Positions 7,438-14,538 of a stretch of DNA of 14,538 nucleotides are shown piece after piece. The notes under the pieces are model-generated. The model was not told the DNA's origin, searched no databases, and was given only the letters and a program-made list of their open reading frames with translations. Position 1 is the first letter of the stretch. Every line of letters starts with the position of its first letter. The translations under genes and the position numbers were made by a program. Source of the stretch: Candidatus Kuenenia stuttgartensis (GTDB taxonomy: Bacteria > Planctomycetota > Planctomycetia > Isosphaerales > Isosphaeraceae); NCBI GenBank assembly GCA_945872325.1, contig CAMBZY010000023.1, forward strand, positions 1 through 14,538, read 5' to 3'.

Positions 7438-10400
7438 ATGGAACGACTTCTATTTTCGAACCACTGTTTAACTGTCACACGATTACTTTTCATCGCATTG
7501 GTATTTTCTGCGAACATTAAACTGCATGGTGAAGAAACAAAAGCTCTTTCTTTCAGCGGGGATAAGATCCAGCAGGTACGAAATATTTTATCGGACAAAT
7601 GCTTTTCCTGTCATGGTCCTGACGAAAAGAAACGCAAAGGAAAACTCCGGCTCGACTCGAAAACAGATGCTTATGCCATGCGAGATGATGGATTTCCAAT
7701 CTTGCCTGGAAAGCCTCAAGAGAGTTTGATTTATGCACGTATGACTAGTTCGGAGAAAGACGAAGTTATGCCTCCTCCGAACTCCGGAAAGTCGCTGAAT
7801 CCTCAAGAAAAGGAATTGATGAGGGACTGGATTTCAGCAGGTGCCCCGTGGGCTGATCACTGGTCATTTATTGCTCCAGTCAAGCCAGAGATTCCGACGG
7901 TAAAAAACCCAAATCAGATTCGGAATCCAATTGATTCATTCATTCAAAAGCGACTTGAAGTGGATGGTCTGGAGCCGAATGAGGTGGCGAACCGAGCGAC
8001 ACGGGTTCGGCGATTGTATCTTGATCTGACAGGCCTTCCACCAAGCCCTGAGGAGCTCGATTCCATCCTGTCGGACAACTCGCCTGACTCTGACCAGAAA
8101 TTGGTGAAAAAACTGCTTGATTCCCCACATTATGGTGAAAAGTGGGCGCAGATGTGGCTTGATGCAGCCAGATACGCGGACTCGGATGGCTATGAGAAAG
8201 ACAAGGGGCGGCAAGTCTGGGCATGGCGAGACTGGGTCGTAAATGCATTTAACCGTGATTTACCTTACGACAAATTCATTGTTGAACAGATTGCTGGCGA
8301 CCTTTTGCCTGATGCAACCGATTCACAACGGATTGCGACAGGATTTTTACGCAACTCGATGATCAATGAGGAAGGCGGAATTGATCCTGAGCAATTTCGA
8401 ATGGAGGCCATGTTCGACAGGATGGATGCCGTTGGTAAGTCCATACTTGGTCTTACTATACAATGTGCCCAGTGCCACAACCATAAATTCGATCCTCTGA
8501 CACAGGCAGAGTATTACGGTATTTTTGCATATTTAAACAATTCGCACGAATCTACAACCGCCGCATACACGCCTGATCAGGAGCGTAAAAGGGCCGATGT
8601 TCTTCGCAAAGTTCGCGAAGCCGAAGATTTACTGCGTGAGCAAAATCCTGATTGGCAAACGCGGATGGCCCAGTGGGAGCAGGAAATAAATGGCCGGAAA
8701 GCGATAAAAACCGATTGGGAAATACTCAGGCCATCGCTCGACGCGAGTGGTGGACAGAAACATTATCTGCTTGAAGATGGTTCGATTTTGGCTGCGGGAT
8801 ATGCTCCAACCAAGCACTCCACGGAATTTTCGGCTGTGACAGGCATGAAGAAAATCTCGTCTGTCAAATTGGAGCTTTTAAACGATCAGGATTTACCATT
8901 AAATGGGCCAGGTCGATCGATTTATGGGCTTTTTGGCCTATCAGAATTCAGTGTCATGATTGGCCCTAAAGGGAAGCCTGGGGAGGCCAAGAAAATCAAA
9001 ATCATCAAGGCGACCTCTGATGCGAATCCTCCTGAGAAGATTTTAGATCCTGCTTTTAATGACAAAACAACTGTAAAACGCGTGACAGGTCCTGTAGAAT
9101 ATGCCATTGATGATAAAGTGGAGACAGCCTGGACCACGGACATCGGCTATGGCCGCTCGAATGTGCCTCGCCAAGCCGTTTTCGTTTTGGAAAAGCCTGT
9201 AGAACTGCCTGAAGGTGCATTGATAACGATCAAGTTGAACCAGAGTCATGGTGGCTGGAATTCGGATGATAATCAGAATAACAATCTTGGTCGATTTCGA
9301 TTATCTGTGAGTTCGGAGAGCGATGTTGTGAGCGATCCGATTCCTGGTCGAGTTCGCGAAGCGCTTGCAATTGATCCTTCGAAACGTACGGAAATGCAAG
9401 TTGCGACAATATTCAGCCACTGGCGTACCATTCCGCCAGAATTCAAGAATATCAATAATGAGATCGAGAGGGCATGGAGTGAGCACCCACAAGGCTCTTC
9501 GCAACTGGTTTTATCGCAGCGTCGTAAGATGAGGCCGACGTATCGTCTGGAACGCGGGGACTTTTTAAAACCTAAAGAGGTGGTGAATACAGGTGTCCCT
9601 GCATTCCTGAATCATTTGGAATCATCTGCTGGTGAAGCGCCCCGATTGCAATTTGCAAAATGGCTTTCAGATCGAAATGCGCCGACCACAGCTCGTTCGA
9701 TCGTCAATCGTGTCTGGCAATCTTATTTTGGTACTGGACTGGTTGCAACTGCTGAAGATTTAGGGAGCCAGAGCGAAGCACCAAGCCATCCAGAATTACT
9801 GGACTGGCTGTCAGTGGATTTCATGGATCACGGTTGGAGCCTGAAGCACCTGCACGAGACCATCACAAACAGTTCGGCTTATCGTCGATCCTCAAAACCG
9901 ACTTCGTTACAACTACAAAAAGACCCATATAATCGGCTTTTAGCACGTGGACCACGTCAGAGAGTCGATGCAGAAGGTGTCAGAGATATTGCACTGGCTG
10001 CAAGCGGATTATTAAATCCAACCGTTGGCGGACCAAGTGTATTTCCTCCCGCTCCTGAATTTCTTTTCAAGCCACCAGTGAGCTATGGACCGAAAGTGTG
10101 GCGAGAGGATAAAGGGCCAAACCGATATAGAAGGTCACTTTACACATTCCGGTTCCGCTCTGTACCATACCCGGTTTTACAGACATTTGATGCACCTAAC
10201 GGCGATGTATCGTGTGTGCGTCGTGCCAAATCGAATACTCCGATGCAGGCATTGGTGACACTGAATGAAACGACTTTTGTCGAATCTGCTCGAGCCCTGG
10301 GATTAAAGACGGTGGAAGAGGGTGGGAAGAGTGATCATGAGCGAGCGACATTTGCATTTCGAAGATGTTTAAGTCGTACTCCTACGCGTCAGGAATTGGC

Positions 10401-10593
10401 TGTCCTGATCGAGATGAAAACAAAGACATCTGACTCTGTTGCATCCGATTCAGCAAAAGCCTTGAAACTCGCAGGCATAACAGCAGCAAAAGTATCCGCG
10501 TTGGAGTCCAAGGCGACTCCATCGGAATTAGCAGGCTGGGTTGCAGTGAGTCGTGTTCTCCTCAATCTGGACGAGACAATCACTAAGGAATAA
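7438..10593 (+). CDS. PSCyt1 - DUF1549 - DUF1553 protein (planctomycete cytochrome c-like surface protein)
   Basis: 1051 residues with an N-terminal hydrophobic signal (about 14-26). PSCyt1 occupies about 45-135 and contains the heme c motif CFSCH (Cys55, Cys58, His59), followed by KGKLRLDSK and a VMPPP segment. DUF1549 spans about 163-370 and begins NPIDSFIQKRLEVDGLEP. It includes RRLYLDLTGLPPSPEEL, WLDAARYADSDGYE and a second CxxCH (QCAQCHNHKFDP; Cys343, Cys346, His347). A variable middle part has a charged helix (about 380-420) and a beta-rich stretch (about 553-625, AIDDKVETAWTTDIGYG, LNQSHGGW) resembling discoidin/F5-F8-type carbohydrate-binding folds. DUF1553 spans about 735-990 (ARSIVNRVWQSYFGTGLV, HPELLDWLSVDF, RVDAEGVRDIALAASGLLNP), ending with LLNLDETITKE. 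These multidomain proteins are abundant in planctomycetes and their function is not established; heme attachment is inferred from the motifs. It is 61 bases upstream of its usual DUF1501 partner. Confidence 0.93.
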   Translation: MERLLFSNHCLTVTRLLFIALVFSANIKLHGEETKALSFSGDKIQQVRNILSDKCFSCHGPDEKKRKGKLRLDSKTDAYAMRDDGFPILPGKPQESLIYARMTSSEKDEVMPPPNSGKSLNPQEKELMRDWISAGAPWADHWSFIAPVKPEIPTVKNPNQIRNPIDSFIQKRLEVDGLEPNEVANRATRVRRLYLDLTGLPPSPEELDSILSDNSPDSDQKLVKKLLDSPHYGEKWAQMWLDAARYADSDGYEKDKGRQVWAWRDWVVNAFNRDLPYDKFIVEQIAGDLLPDATDSQRIATGFLRNSMINEEGGIDPEQFRMEAMFDRMDAVGKSILGLTIQCAQCHNHKFDPLTQAEYYGIFAYLNNSHESTTAAYTPDQERKRADVLRKVREAEDLLREQNPDWQTRMAQWEQEINGRKAIKTDWEILRPSLDASGGQKHYLLEDGSILAAGYAPTKHSTEFSAVTGMKKISSVKLELLNDQDLPLNGPGRSIYGLFGLSEFSVMIGPKGKPGEAKKIKIIKATSDANPPEKILDPAFNDKTTVKRVTGPVEYAIDDKVETAWTTDIGYGRSNVPRQAVFVLEKPVELPEGALITIKLNQSHGGWNSDDNQNNNLGRFRLSVSSESDVVSDPIPGRVREALAIDPSKRTEMQVATIFSHWRTIPPEFKNINNEIERAWSEHPQGSSQLVLSQRRKMRPTYRLERGDFLKPKEVVNTGVPAFLNHLESSAGEAPRLQFAKWLSDRNAPTTARSIVNRVWQSYFGTGLVATAEDLGSQSEAPSHPELLDWLSVDFMDHGWSLKHLHETITNSSAYRRSSKPTSLQLQKDPYNRLLARGPRQRVDAEGVRDIALAASGLLNPTVGGPSVFPPAPEFLFKPPVSYGPKVWREDKGPNRYRRSLYTFRFRSVPYPVLQTFDAPNGDVSCVRRAKSNTPMQALVTLNETTFVESARALGLKTVEEGGKSDHERATFAFRRCLSRTPTRQELAVLIEMKTKTSDSVASDSAKALKLAGITAAKVSALESKATPSELAGWVAVSRVLLNLDETITKE

Positions 10594-10654
10594 TGGGTAA
10601 ACGAGTCATTTCCCCGAAGATTTCTCAGAAAAGCATGAAATAGAGAGTTCAGCC

Positions 10655-12094
10655 ATGAAATCAGATCAAGATCGTTTACGAAGTCGAATTGCAACAGCCA
10701 TTTCCAGAAGATGGTTCATGGAAGAGTGCGGGGTTGGCCTTGGTACGTTGGCTTTACGATCCCTGTTTTCAGGTGAATATGCAAGTGCGGATACGATGAA
10801 ACCAGTGGATCCACTGACTTCCAAGAATCCACATTTTCCAGCCAAGGCCAAGAACATCATTTATCTGTTCATGGCAGGTGCACCAAGTCACCTGGAATTA
10901 TTTGACAACAAGCCACAGTTGACCAAGTTTGACGGTCAGTTGCCACCCGCAGAGCTATTGAAAGGCTATAGGGCCGCATTTATCAATCCTAATTCGAAGC
11001 TATTGGGCCCAAAGTTTAAATTTTCAAAGGTTGGCAAGAGTGGTCAGGAGCTTTCGGAATTATTGCCACATCTAGCAACTATTGCAGATGAAATTGCAAT
11101 CGTAAAGTCCATGTCCACCGATGCGTTTAATCATGCACCAGCCCAGATTTTAATGAACACAGGCAGTCAGCAGTTTGGGAGGCCAAGTCTTGGTTCGTGG
11201 GCAATGTATGGTCTCGGTACAGAAAGCCGCGACCTGCCTGGCTTCATTGTTTTTAGCTCAGGGAAAAAAGGCCCATCTGGCGGAAATTCAAATTGGGGGT
11301 CTGGATTTTTACCGACTGTTTATAATGGAGTTCAATTCCGTAACGCTGGTGATCCCGTTCTTTATCTCTCAAATCCTGAGGGAATTGATGAAACCACTCA
11401 GAAACAGACTCTGCAAGCGATCAATCAACTGAATCAATACCATTTGAATTCAGTCGGTGATCCTGAGATTGCATCCCGCATCAGCGCGTTTGAAATGGCT
11501 TTCCGGATGCAGACAAGTGCTCCGGAACTGATGGATATTTCGCAAGAGCCGAAGCATATTCTTGAAATGTATGGGGCTGAACCTGGCAAACCCTCGTTCG
11601 CAAACAATTGCCTGCTTGCTCGAAGAATGATCGAACGCGGAGTCCGATGCGTTCAGCTTTTCCACGAAGCCTGGGATCAGCATGGCAATCTGGTGAACGA
11701 TCTGAAAGCGAATTGCAAGGATACGGATCAGGCCTGTACAGCACTTGTCAAAGACTTAAAACAAAGGGGTCTATTAGACGAAACGCTCGTTATCTGGGGC
11801 GGTGAATTTGGTCGGACACCCATGGTTCAAGGTGGTTCTGACGGACGAGATCACCACCCAAATGCATTTTCCATGTGGATGGCTGGCGGTGGTATTAAGC
11901 CTGGTATTACAATCGGAGCATCCGATGAACTCGGTTTTAATGCTGTTGAAGACAAGGTGCATGTTCACGACCTTCATGCAACAATTCTACATTTACTTGG
12001 TTTTGATCACTTGAAATTAACCTATCGATTTCAGGGGCGAGATTTCAGGTTGACAGACGTTGCTGGAGAAGTCGTCCAGAAGCTATTGGCATAG
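10655..12094 (+). CDS. DUF1501 family protein with Tat-type signal
   Basis: 479 residues. The N-terminus carries SRRWFM (Arg18-Arg19) followed by a weakly hydrophobic stretch GVGLGTLALRSLF, which fits a twin-arginine export signal, so the protein is probably folded before export. Family segments are seen in order: IIYLFMAGAPSHLELFDNKP (about 68-87), FNHAPAQILMNTG (158-170), ARRMIERGVRCVQLFHEAWD (322-341), GGEFGRTPM (382-390), GRDHHPNAF (397-405), MAGGGIKPG (409-417) and HDLHATILHLLGFDH (438-452). The His/Asp-rich pattern resembles metal sites of alkaline-phosphatase/sulfatase superfamily enzymes, but activity is unproven. In planctomycetes this family nearly always sits beside PSCyt/DUF1549/DUF1553 genes, as here, and is presumably cotranscribed. 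The start ATG is preceded only by a weak GAGAG motif. It is convergent with the TPR lipoprotein gene, 12 bases away. Confidence 0.92.
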   Translation: MKSDQDRLRSRIATAISRRWFMEECGVGLGTLALRSLFSGEYASADTMKPVDPLTSKNPHFPAKAKNIIYLFMAGAPSHLELFDNKPQLTKFDGQLPPAELLKGYRAAFINPNSKLLGPKFKFSKVGKSGQELSELLPHLATIADEIAIVKSMSTDAFNHAPAQILMNTGSQQFGRPSLGSWAMYGLGTESRDLPGFIVFSSGKKGPSGGNSNWGSGFLPTVYNGVQFRNAGDPVLYLSNPEGIDETTQKQTLQAINQLNQYHLNSVGDPEIASRISAFEMAFRMQTSAPELMDISQEPKHILEMYGAEPGKPSFANNCLLARRMIERGVRCVQLFHEAWDQHGNLVNDLKANCKDTDQACTALVKDLKQRGLLDETLVIWGGEFGRTPMVQGGSDGRDHHPNAFSMWMAGGGIKPGITIGASDELGFNAVEDKVHVHDLHATILHLLGFDHLKLTYRFQGRDFRLTDVAGEVVQKLLA

Positions 12095-12154
12095 ATCTGA
12101 CCCACTTCACGATCTACGCTCTTTAAGCCTCTCTCCTATCTGGTAGATCTTTTT
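12092..12154 (+). terminator. Possible terminator between convergent genes (repeated TAGATC / GATCTA)
   Basis: TAGATC occurs at 12092-12097 and again at 12144-12149, with the complementary GATCTA at 12111-12116 between them. The middle copy can pair with either neighbour. The longer pairing GATCTAC (12111-12117) with GTAGATC (12143-12149) is followed by five T (12150-12154), as in a + strand terminator, but the loop of 25 bases is large and the stem is short. Weak evidence. Confidence 0.3.
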
Positions 12155-13354
12155 CTGGATCTCTGAATTGAGTGGGTCTTTCACAAGAATCTGACGAAGC
12201 CATGCCATTGCGACTCGATCACGACCAGATTGAGCCGCAATGTCAGCAATCTTTTCGAGCCACAATTTATCATCCCGATACAAGGATGCTGTGGATTTTT
12301 GTGCAAGATCCTCAAGCCTATCAATTTGATTCAATTGGGATTCATACTTCCTGGCAAGCTCCGGTTGCTTTTGAAAACGCTGAACCTGAACCATCAATTG
12401 GTTGATCTCCCGATCAAGAGGTTTATTTTTTAAAGCCTGATTTAAATCCGATTCAGCACGTTGATAGTTTTTTCTGGAAATTTGAATCAGGCTTGAGATT
12501 CGATAAAGTCTTGATTGGAGGGTCGCATCATATTTTATATCCATTTTAGCTTTAGCTTCACCCACGATTTTTTCCGTAAGATTAAGATCTCCACGATCCC
12601 AGGCGATTTCTGCATTAAGAATCTGGAAACTGATTAAGATTGTATTATCTGACTGATTTTCAACGACTTTTTCTGTCAGCTTGGAGGCACTTTCAAAATC
12701 GCCCTGAAGCCTAAGATGATCGGCAAGTGCCAGTACAGAGATTGAGTCGGTTGGATCTGCTTTGACAAACGCTCTTAGGAGTTCTCCAATTTCGCGGATC
12801 GCCGCATCTGGCCGACGACGACACGTCCAATGGATCAATTGATCTCGGTTTAACGATGATAATTCATCGAGTTTAGCATAGCATTGATCGCGTTCCGGGA
12901 GTCGATTCTGGATGTCGTAAATGCTGGCCAAAAGAGCCCACGCCTCTGTTTGTTTTGGTTCAATTTCTACAGATTTTTTTAAAGCCACTTCTGCCTTTGA
13001 TGCAAGTCTCGTACGGATAAAATGCAATCGACCTTCATTCAGTCGTGCCAGAGAGGCCAGTTTATCCTCTCCCTGAATTTTTTCGAGCTGCTCAATTGCT
13101 CGATTCGGATCTTCAATTTTATCAAAATACGCCGCAATCTGGAGCCGGTCGCTTGAAGATAGAGCTTCTTTATTCTGAATCAATAGTCGATTCACTGCTT
13201 TCTCAACAGGTTTCAGATCAATGGAATTTACAGGTTTCAAAAAGTTATTCAGAGTTTCACGATCCGACTTCGGATCGGATAATGCCCCACAGCCTGAGAT
13301 TTGCAAAACAATCGCTGAGAAAAGGACCAGGGCAATTTTTTGATTCCATTTCAT
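12107..13354 (-). CDS. TPR-repeat lipoprotein
   Basis: 415 residues from the ATG at 13354, which begins MKWNQKIALVLFSAIVLQIS and reaches the lipobox ISGC with acylated Cys22. An alternative ATG at 13417 makes a 4-base ATGA overlap with the preceding gene and would add 21 residues before the signal. Neither start has a good Shine-Dalgarno sequence, so the choice is uncertain. The mature part is almost entirely helical, with degenerate TPR units such as AEVALKKSVEIEPKQTEAWA, LALADHLRLQGDFESASKL and RAESDLNQALKNKPLD. It is probably a scaffold for protein contacts at the membrane. The C-terminal stretch coded at about 12155-12331 (IDRLEDLAQKS, then a GR helix and ILVKDP) resembles the TPR part of the first gene in the window. 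It follows the ASPIC/UnbV gene and probably forms an operon with it. Confidence 0.85.
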   Translation of the reverse strand: MKWNQKIALVLFSAIVLQISGCGALSDPKSDRETLNNFLKPVNSIDLKPVEKAVNRLLIQNKEALSSSDRLQIAAYFDKIEDPNRAIEQLEKIQGEDKLASLARLNEGRLHFIRTRLASKAEVALKKSVEIEPKQTEAWALLASIYDIQNRLPERDQCYAKLDELSSLNRDQLIHWTCRRRPDAAIREIGELLRAFVKADPTDSISVLALADHLRLQGDFESASKLTEKVVENQSDNTILISFQILNAEIAWDRGDLNLTEKIVGEAKAKMDIKYDATLQSRLYRISSLIQISRKNYQRAESDLNQALKNKPLDREINQLMVQVQRFQKQPELARKYESQLNQIDRLEDLAQKSTASLYRDDKLWLEKIADIAAQSGRDRVAMAWLRQILVKDPLNSEIQKKIYQIGERLKERRS

Positions 13355-13413
13355 TATTTCGAAATGGCTTCGACTTATTGTACCGGGAATGCAAGGATCC
13401 ATTGTGATTTGAT

Positions 13414-14538
13414 TCATTTTGACTCGATGATCGTCAATTCCTGATCGGTTTTGACCTGCTGGATTTGAGTGACTACTCCTGATGGCCAAGTGACTTTGAC
13501 CTCTTTAATCAGGTCTATTGGCCCTAAACCGACCGTCAGGCGCGGGTCATGCGTTGACATTAATCCGCACCCACCTTTGCGAAGTCGGGTAATTTTTCTT
13601 GTTTCTGTCTGAATTTCAATTCGAGCACCAATACCATCACGGTTGGATTTCATTCCGACCAACTTTAAACGTATCCAGTGTTTTTCAGAAAGGGGCGAAT
13701 CGTTACGTAAAACACTCGGATTATTGTCTTTATGCGAGATAACCAGATCCGTGTCACCATCGTTATCCAGGTCGCCCCAGGCAATTCCTCGCCCAACGTG
13801 TTCCGACTTAAAATATGGTCCAGCATTCGACTCTAAATTGATAAACTTAATGCCTTTGTTATTACGGAAAAGCAGCGGAGGCTGTTCCTGACGCACATTT
13901 TCACCTAATAGGTGGCGGTTTTCATCCAAATGTCCATTTGCAACAAAAAGATCAGGCCATCCATCCATATCGAAGTCGGTAAGTGTTGTACCCCAGCCTA
14001 CATGCGGAAGACTGGCTGGAATGATCCCCCAGGCTGCGGAAACATCCATAAACAAGCCTTGGCCGAGATTTCGGTAGAGGGTATTTGGCTCATTTGCGAA
14101 GTTGGTCACAATGATTTCAGGGAGTCCGTCGCCATCGAGATCCTCCGCATCTACTCCCATACCAGCCTGAGCATGACCGCGATGATCGAGTGCCGCTCCA
14201 CTGGCTGAAGTGGAATCTTCGAACGTTCCATCACCCTTATTGATAAATAGAAAATTGGGGTCCTGATCATTGGCTACATAGATATCGGTTCGACTGTCTT
14301 GGTTGAAGTCGGCTGTAATCACTCCAAATCCATGTCCATCTGGACGATTGATTCCTGCTTTTTCGGAAACATCGACAAATTTTCCGGCGCCTAGATTTTT
14401 ATAAAGAATATCAGGGGAAGGGCGTATCTCTTTGGGGTCGCAATAAAGCCTGACATTTTTTTTTGTGTCTCCACAGAACCGGTTATCCTGCGGATACTTC
14501 CAGTCTCCATATGTACTTACATAAAGATCAAGAAGTCC
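13414..14538 (-). CDS. FG-GAP (VCBS) repeat / ASPIC-UnbV protein, CRTAC1-like, 5' end beyond right window edge
   Basis: The frame stays open to the right edge. Residues upstream of the GTG at 14322, such as LLDLYVSTYGDWKYPQDN and LYKNLGAGKFVDVSEKAGIN, are typical propeller sequence, so that GTG is not the start. Visible calcium-loop motifs have first codons at 14310 (DFNQDSRTD), 14142 (DLDGDGLPE), 13977 (DFDMDGWPD) and 13773 (DLDNDGDTD), plus the end of one more at the edge. A cysteine pair (RFCGDT ... LYCDP) matches the position of the cysteine cluster in the first gene. The C-terminal ASPIC/UnbV domain covers about 13417-13680 (HWIRLKLVGMKSNRDGIGAR, GGCGLMSTHDPRLTVGLG, WPSG). No TPR part is seen, but the N-terminus is missing. 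The downstream TPR lipoprotein is coupled or nearly so. Likely secreted or surface-exposed; function unknown. Confidence 0.9.
   Translation of the reverse strand, partial: GLLDLYVSTYGDWKYPQDNRFCGDTKKNVRLYCDPKEIRPSPDILYKNLGAGKFVDVSEKAGINRPDGHGFGVITADFNQDSRTDIYVANDQDPNFLFINKGDGTFEDSTSASGAALDHRGHAQAGMGVDAEDLDGDGLPEIIVTNFANEPNTLYRNLGQGLFMDVSAAWGIIPASLPHVGWGTTLTDFDMDGWPDLFVANGHLDENRHLLGENVRQEQPPLLFRNNKGIKFINLESNAGPYFKSEHVGRGIAWGDLDNDGDTDLVISHKDNNPSVLRNDSPLSEKHWIRLKLVGMKSNRDGIGARIEIQTETRKITRLRKGGCGLMSTHDPRLTVGLGPIDLIKEVKVTWPSGVVTQIQQVKTDQELTIIESK

Noticed and set aside
10594..10654. Separate promoter or small gene between the PSCyt and DUF1501 genes
   Set aside because: The 61-base gap shows no convincing promoter, hairpin or reading frame; cotranscription is simpler.
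13045..13407. 120-codon + strand frame opposite the TPR lipoprotein
   Set aside because: It is antisense to a gene with clear TPR and lipobox features and has no start signal or domain of its own.
13418..13489. N-terminal extension of the TPR lipoprotein to 13489
   Set aside because: It would overlap the ASPIC/UnbV gene by more than 70 bases and add hydrophilic residues unrelated to a lipoprotein signal.
14320..14322. GTG as the start of the right-edge gene
   Set aside because: The 72 codons upstream to the window edge encode clear propeller sequence with the family cysteine pair, so the gene is truncated by the window.
14456..14464. A9 run (coding strand) in the right-edge gene as a slippage or frameshift site
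   Set aside because: The frame is continuous with good family sequence on both sides, and no alternative frame product is evident; it is likely just Lys-Lys-Asn codons.

Overview
This window most likely comes from a planctomycete (phylum Planctomycetota) with a moderate GC content, somewhere in the mid-40s percent judged by eye. The strongest evidence is a fused PSCyt1-DUF1549-DUF1553 cytochrome-like protein followed by a DUF1501 protein, a pairing that is a hallmark of this phylum. A signal-bearing sulfatase and several large ASPIC/UnbV beta-propeller (CRTAC1-like) proteins, all apparently exported, fit the same picture. There are no RNA genes, mobile elements or CRISPR arrays that I can see, and coding density is very high.

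Left block (1-5637, + strand): three genes joined by two 4-base stop/start overlaps (ATGA, GTGA), so almost certainly one translationally coupled operon. They are a TPR + VCBS/FG-GAP + ASPIC/UnbV protein (cut by the window's left edge), a lipoprotein resembling ABC-type solute-binding proteins of the ABC_sub_bind/TrpX kind, and a second membrane-anchored TPR/Cys-motif/FG-GAP/ASPIC-UnbV protein. No permease or ATPase gene is visible.

Middle block (5678-12094): a type I sulfatase on the - strand is divergent from a two-gene + strand unit, PSCyt1/DUF1549/DUF1553 then DUF1501. The 224-base region between them is the only sizeable non-coding stretch and holds plausible promoter elements for both directions. 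The block looks like exported enzymes for sulfated glycan breakdown plus a putative heme-carrying surface protein and its usual partner, but only the sulfatase chemistry is well supported.

Right block (12107-14538, - strand): an ASPIC/UnbV beta-propeller protein (5' end beyond the right edge) is followed by a TPR lipoprotein. The propeller protein belongs to the same subfamily as the first gene of the window. The TPR lipoprotein resembles the TPR part of that first gene, so the two blocks may be a fused and a split version of the same functional pair.

The most unusual element is the coupled operon of two calcium-type beta-propeller proteins around an orphan solute-binding lipoprotein. Its substrate and function cannot be read from the sequence.
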